The notes under the pieces: model-generated | Database searches by the model: none | Told to the model about the DNA's origin: nothing | The model's input: the letters and a program-made list of their open reading frames with translations, nothing else | Shown: positions 58,904-59,003 of the stretch, piece by piece | How the letters are laid out: each line of letters starts with the position of its first letter | Numbering within the stretch: position 1 is the stretch's first letter | NCBI RefSeq assembly: GCF_000298195.1 | Contig: NZ_BAHC01000186.1 | Coordinates: 1 to 59,003 of the forward strand | Length of the DNA: 59,003 nt | Source of the DNA: Gordonia rhizosphera NBRC 16068 | GTDB taxonomy: Bacteria; Actinomycetota; Actinomycetes; Mycobacteriales; Mycobacteriaceae | Reading direction: 5' to 3' | Position numbers and translations under genes: made by a program

Positions 58904-59003
58904 TGCGCGTCGAGGTGGACCTGGACATCTGTCAGGGCCACGGGATGTGTGAGATGGAGGCTCCCGAGGTCTTCGAAACTCAGCAGGACCACGTGAAGAT
59001 CCT
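58903..59003 (+). CDS. 3Fe-4S ferredoxin, partial (window end)
   Basis: Start of a small ferredoxin (MRVEVDLDICQGHGMCEMEAPEVFE) as in Rv0763c, cut by the window end after 33 codons. Cys10 and Cys16 are the first and second usual ligands; His13 stands where many 3Fe-4S ferredoxins have a third ligand, giving CxxHxxC. It passes electrons to CYP51 and CYP123 and may receive them from FprB at 4.6 kb. Confidence 0.88.
   Translation, partial: MRVEVDLDICQGHGMCEMEAPEVFETQQDHVKI

Noticed and set aside
1..59003. CRISPR arrays, tRNA or rRNA genes, insertion sequences, integrases
   Set aside because: Looked for repeated spacer arrays, tRNA-like cloverleaf arms, conserved rRNA segments and DDE or integrase-type proteins; none was recognised by reading.

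Overview
The window is high-GC, densely packed actinobacterial chromosome. Mycobacteriales-type features point to a Gordonia-like or Rhodococcus/Mycobacterium-like mycolic-acid bacterium: FprB, a WS/DGAT wax-ester synthase operon, a mycofactocin-coupled SDR, DUF3558 lipoproteins, KstR-like operators and the cyp123-SDR-cyp51-ferredoxin locus. A GGTCGAGTA...GTATCGAG intergenic hairpin repeat favours Gordonia, but genus is inference. No rRNA, tRNA, CRISPR array, transposase or phage gene was seen.

Layout. 1-4.5 kb: a secreted Ser/Glu-rich protein, a small membrane protein, an S4 RNA-binding protein read straight into a DUF3558 lipoprotein, a second DUF3558 lipoprotein, and an acyl-ACP thioesterase. 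4.6-9.3 kb: fprB behind a KstR-like site, then an overlapping glycosyltransferase, methyltransferase and alpha/alpha-toroid trio. 9.5-14.3 kb: an LLM oxidoreductase, a TetR with two matching operators, and an FMO/Baeyer-Villiger-type monooxygenase, hydrolase and SDR operon. 14.3-18.5 kb: a frameshifted AbiEi/DUF559-type gene between two inverted palindromic repeats, a methyltransferase, a quinone oxidoreductase, a DUF2277 protein and an amidohydrolase. 18.6-23.8 kb: a lipid operon (acyltransferase, FadD12-like ligase, WS/DGAT, alpha/beta hydrolase) like M. tuberculosis Rv1428c-Rv1425, behind a KstR-like site.

24-55 kb is a catabolic supercluster. A seven-gene minus-strand operon (33.2 to 25.5 kb: unknown protein, DapB-like dehydrogenase, epimerase-type SDR, SDR, mycofactocin-type SDR, ThDP lyase, alpha/beta hydrolase) diverges from a plus-strand set (hydroxyisobutyrate-dehydrogenase/carboxymuconolactone-decarboxylase fusion, two TetRs, Cys-less thiolase-like aldolase, DUF35 partner, duplicated DUF3533 membrane protein). 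Then come a thiolase, an aldehyde dehydrogenase, SnoaL-like proteins, and several decayed genes (acyl-CoA ligase, SDR, LLM oxidoreductase). A second minus-strand operon (53.2 to 48.2 kb) has the dehydrogenase and decarboxylase as separate genes. 54.9-59.0 kb is the conserved tetR-cyp123-SDR-cyp51-ferredoxin operon, with aldA divergent from it.

The main new observation is regulatory. Eight promoter regions between 9.4 and 54.9 kb carry a 14-bp palindrome resembling TGGACA-N2-TGTCCA. Three paralogous TetR genes in the window share almost the same recognition helix and look leaderless. This suggests one regulon linking cyp51/cyp123, the seven-gene operon, thiolases, dehydrogenases and lipid genes, probably for oxidation and ring or side-chain cleavage of a sterol- or terpenoid-like compound. 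The substrate cannot be read from the sequence.
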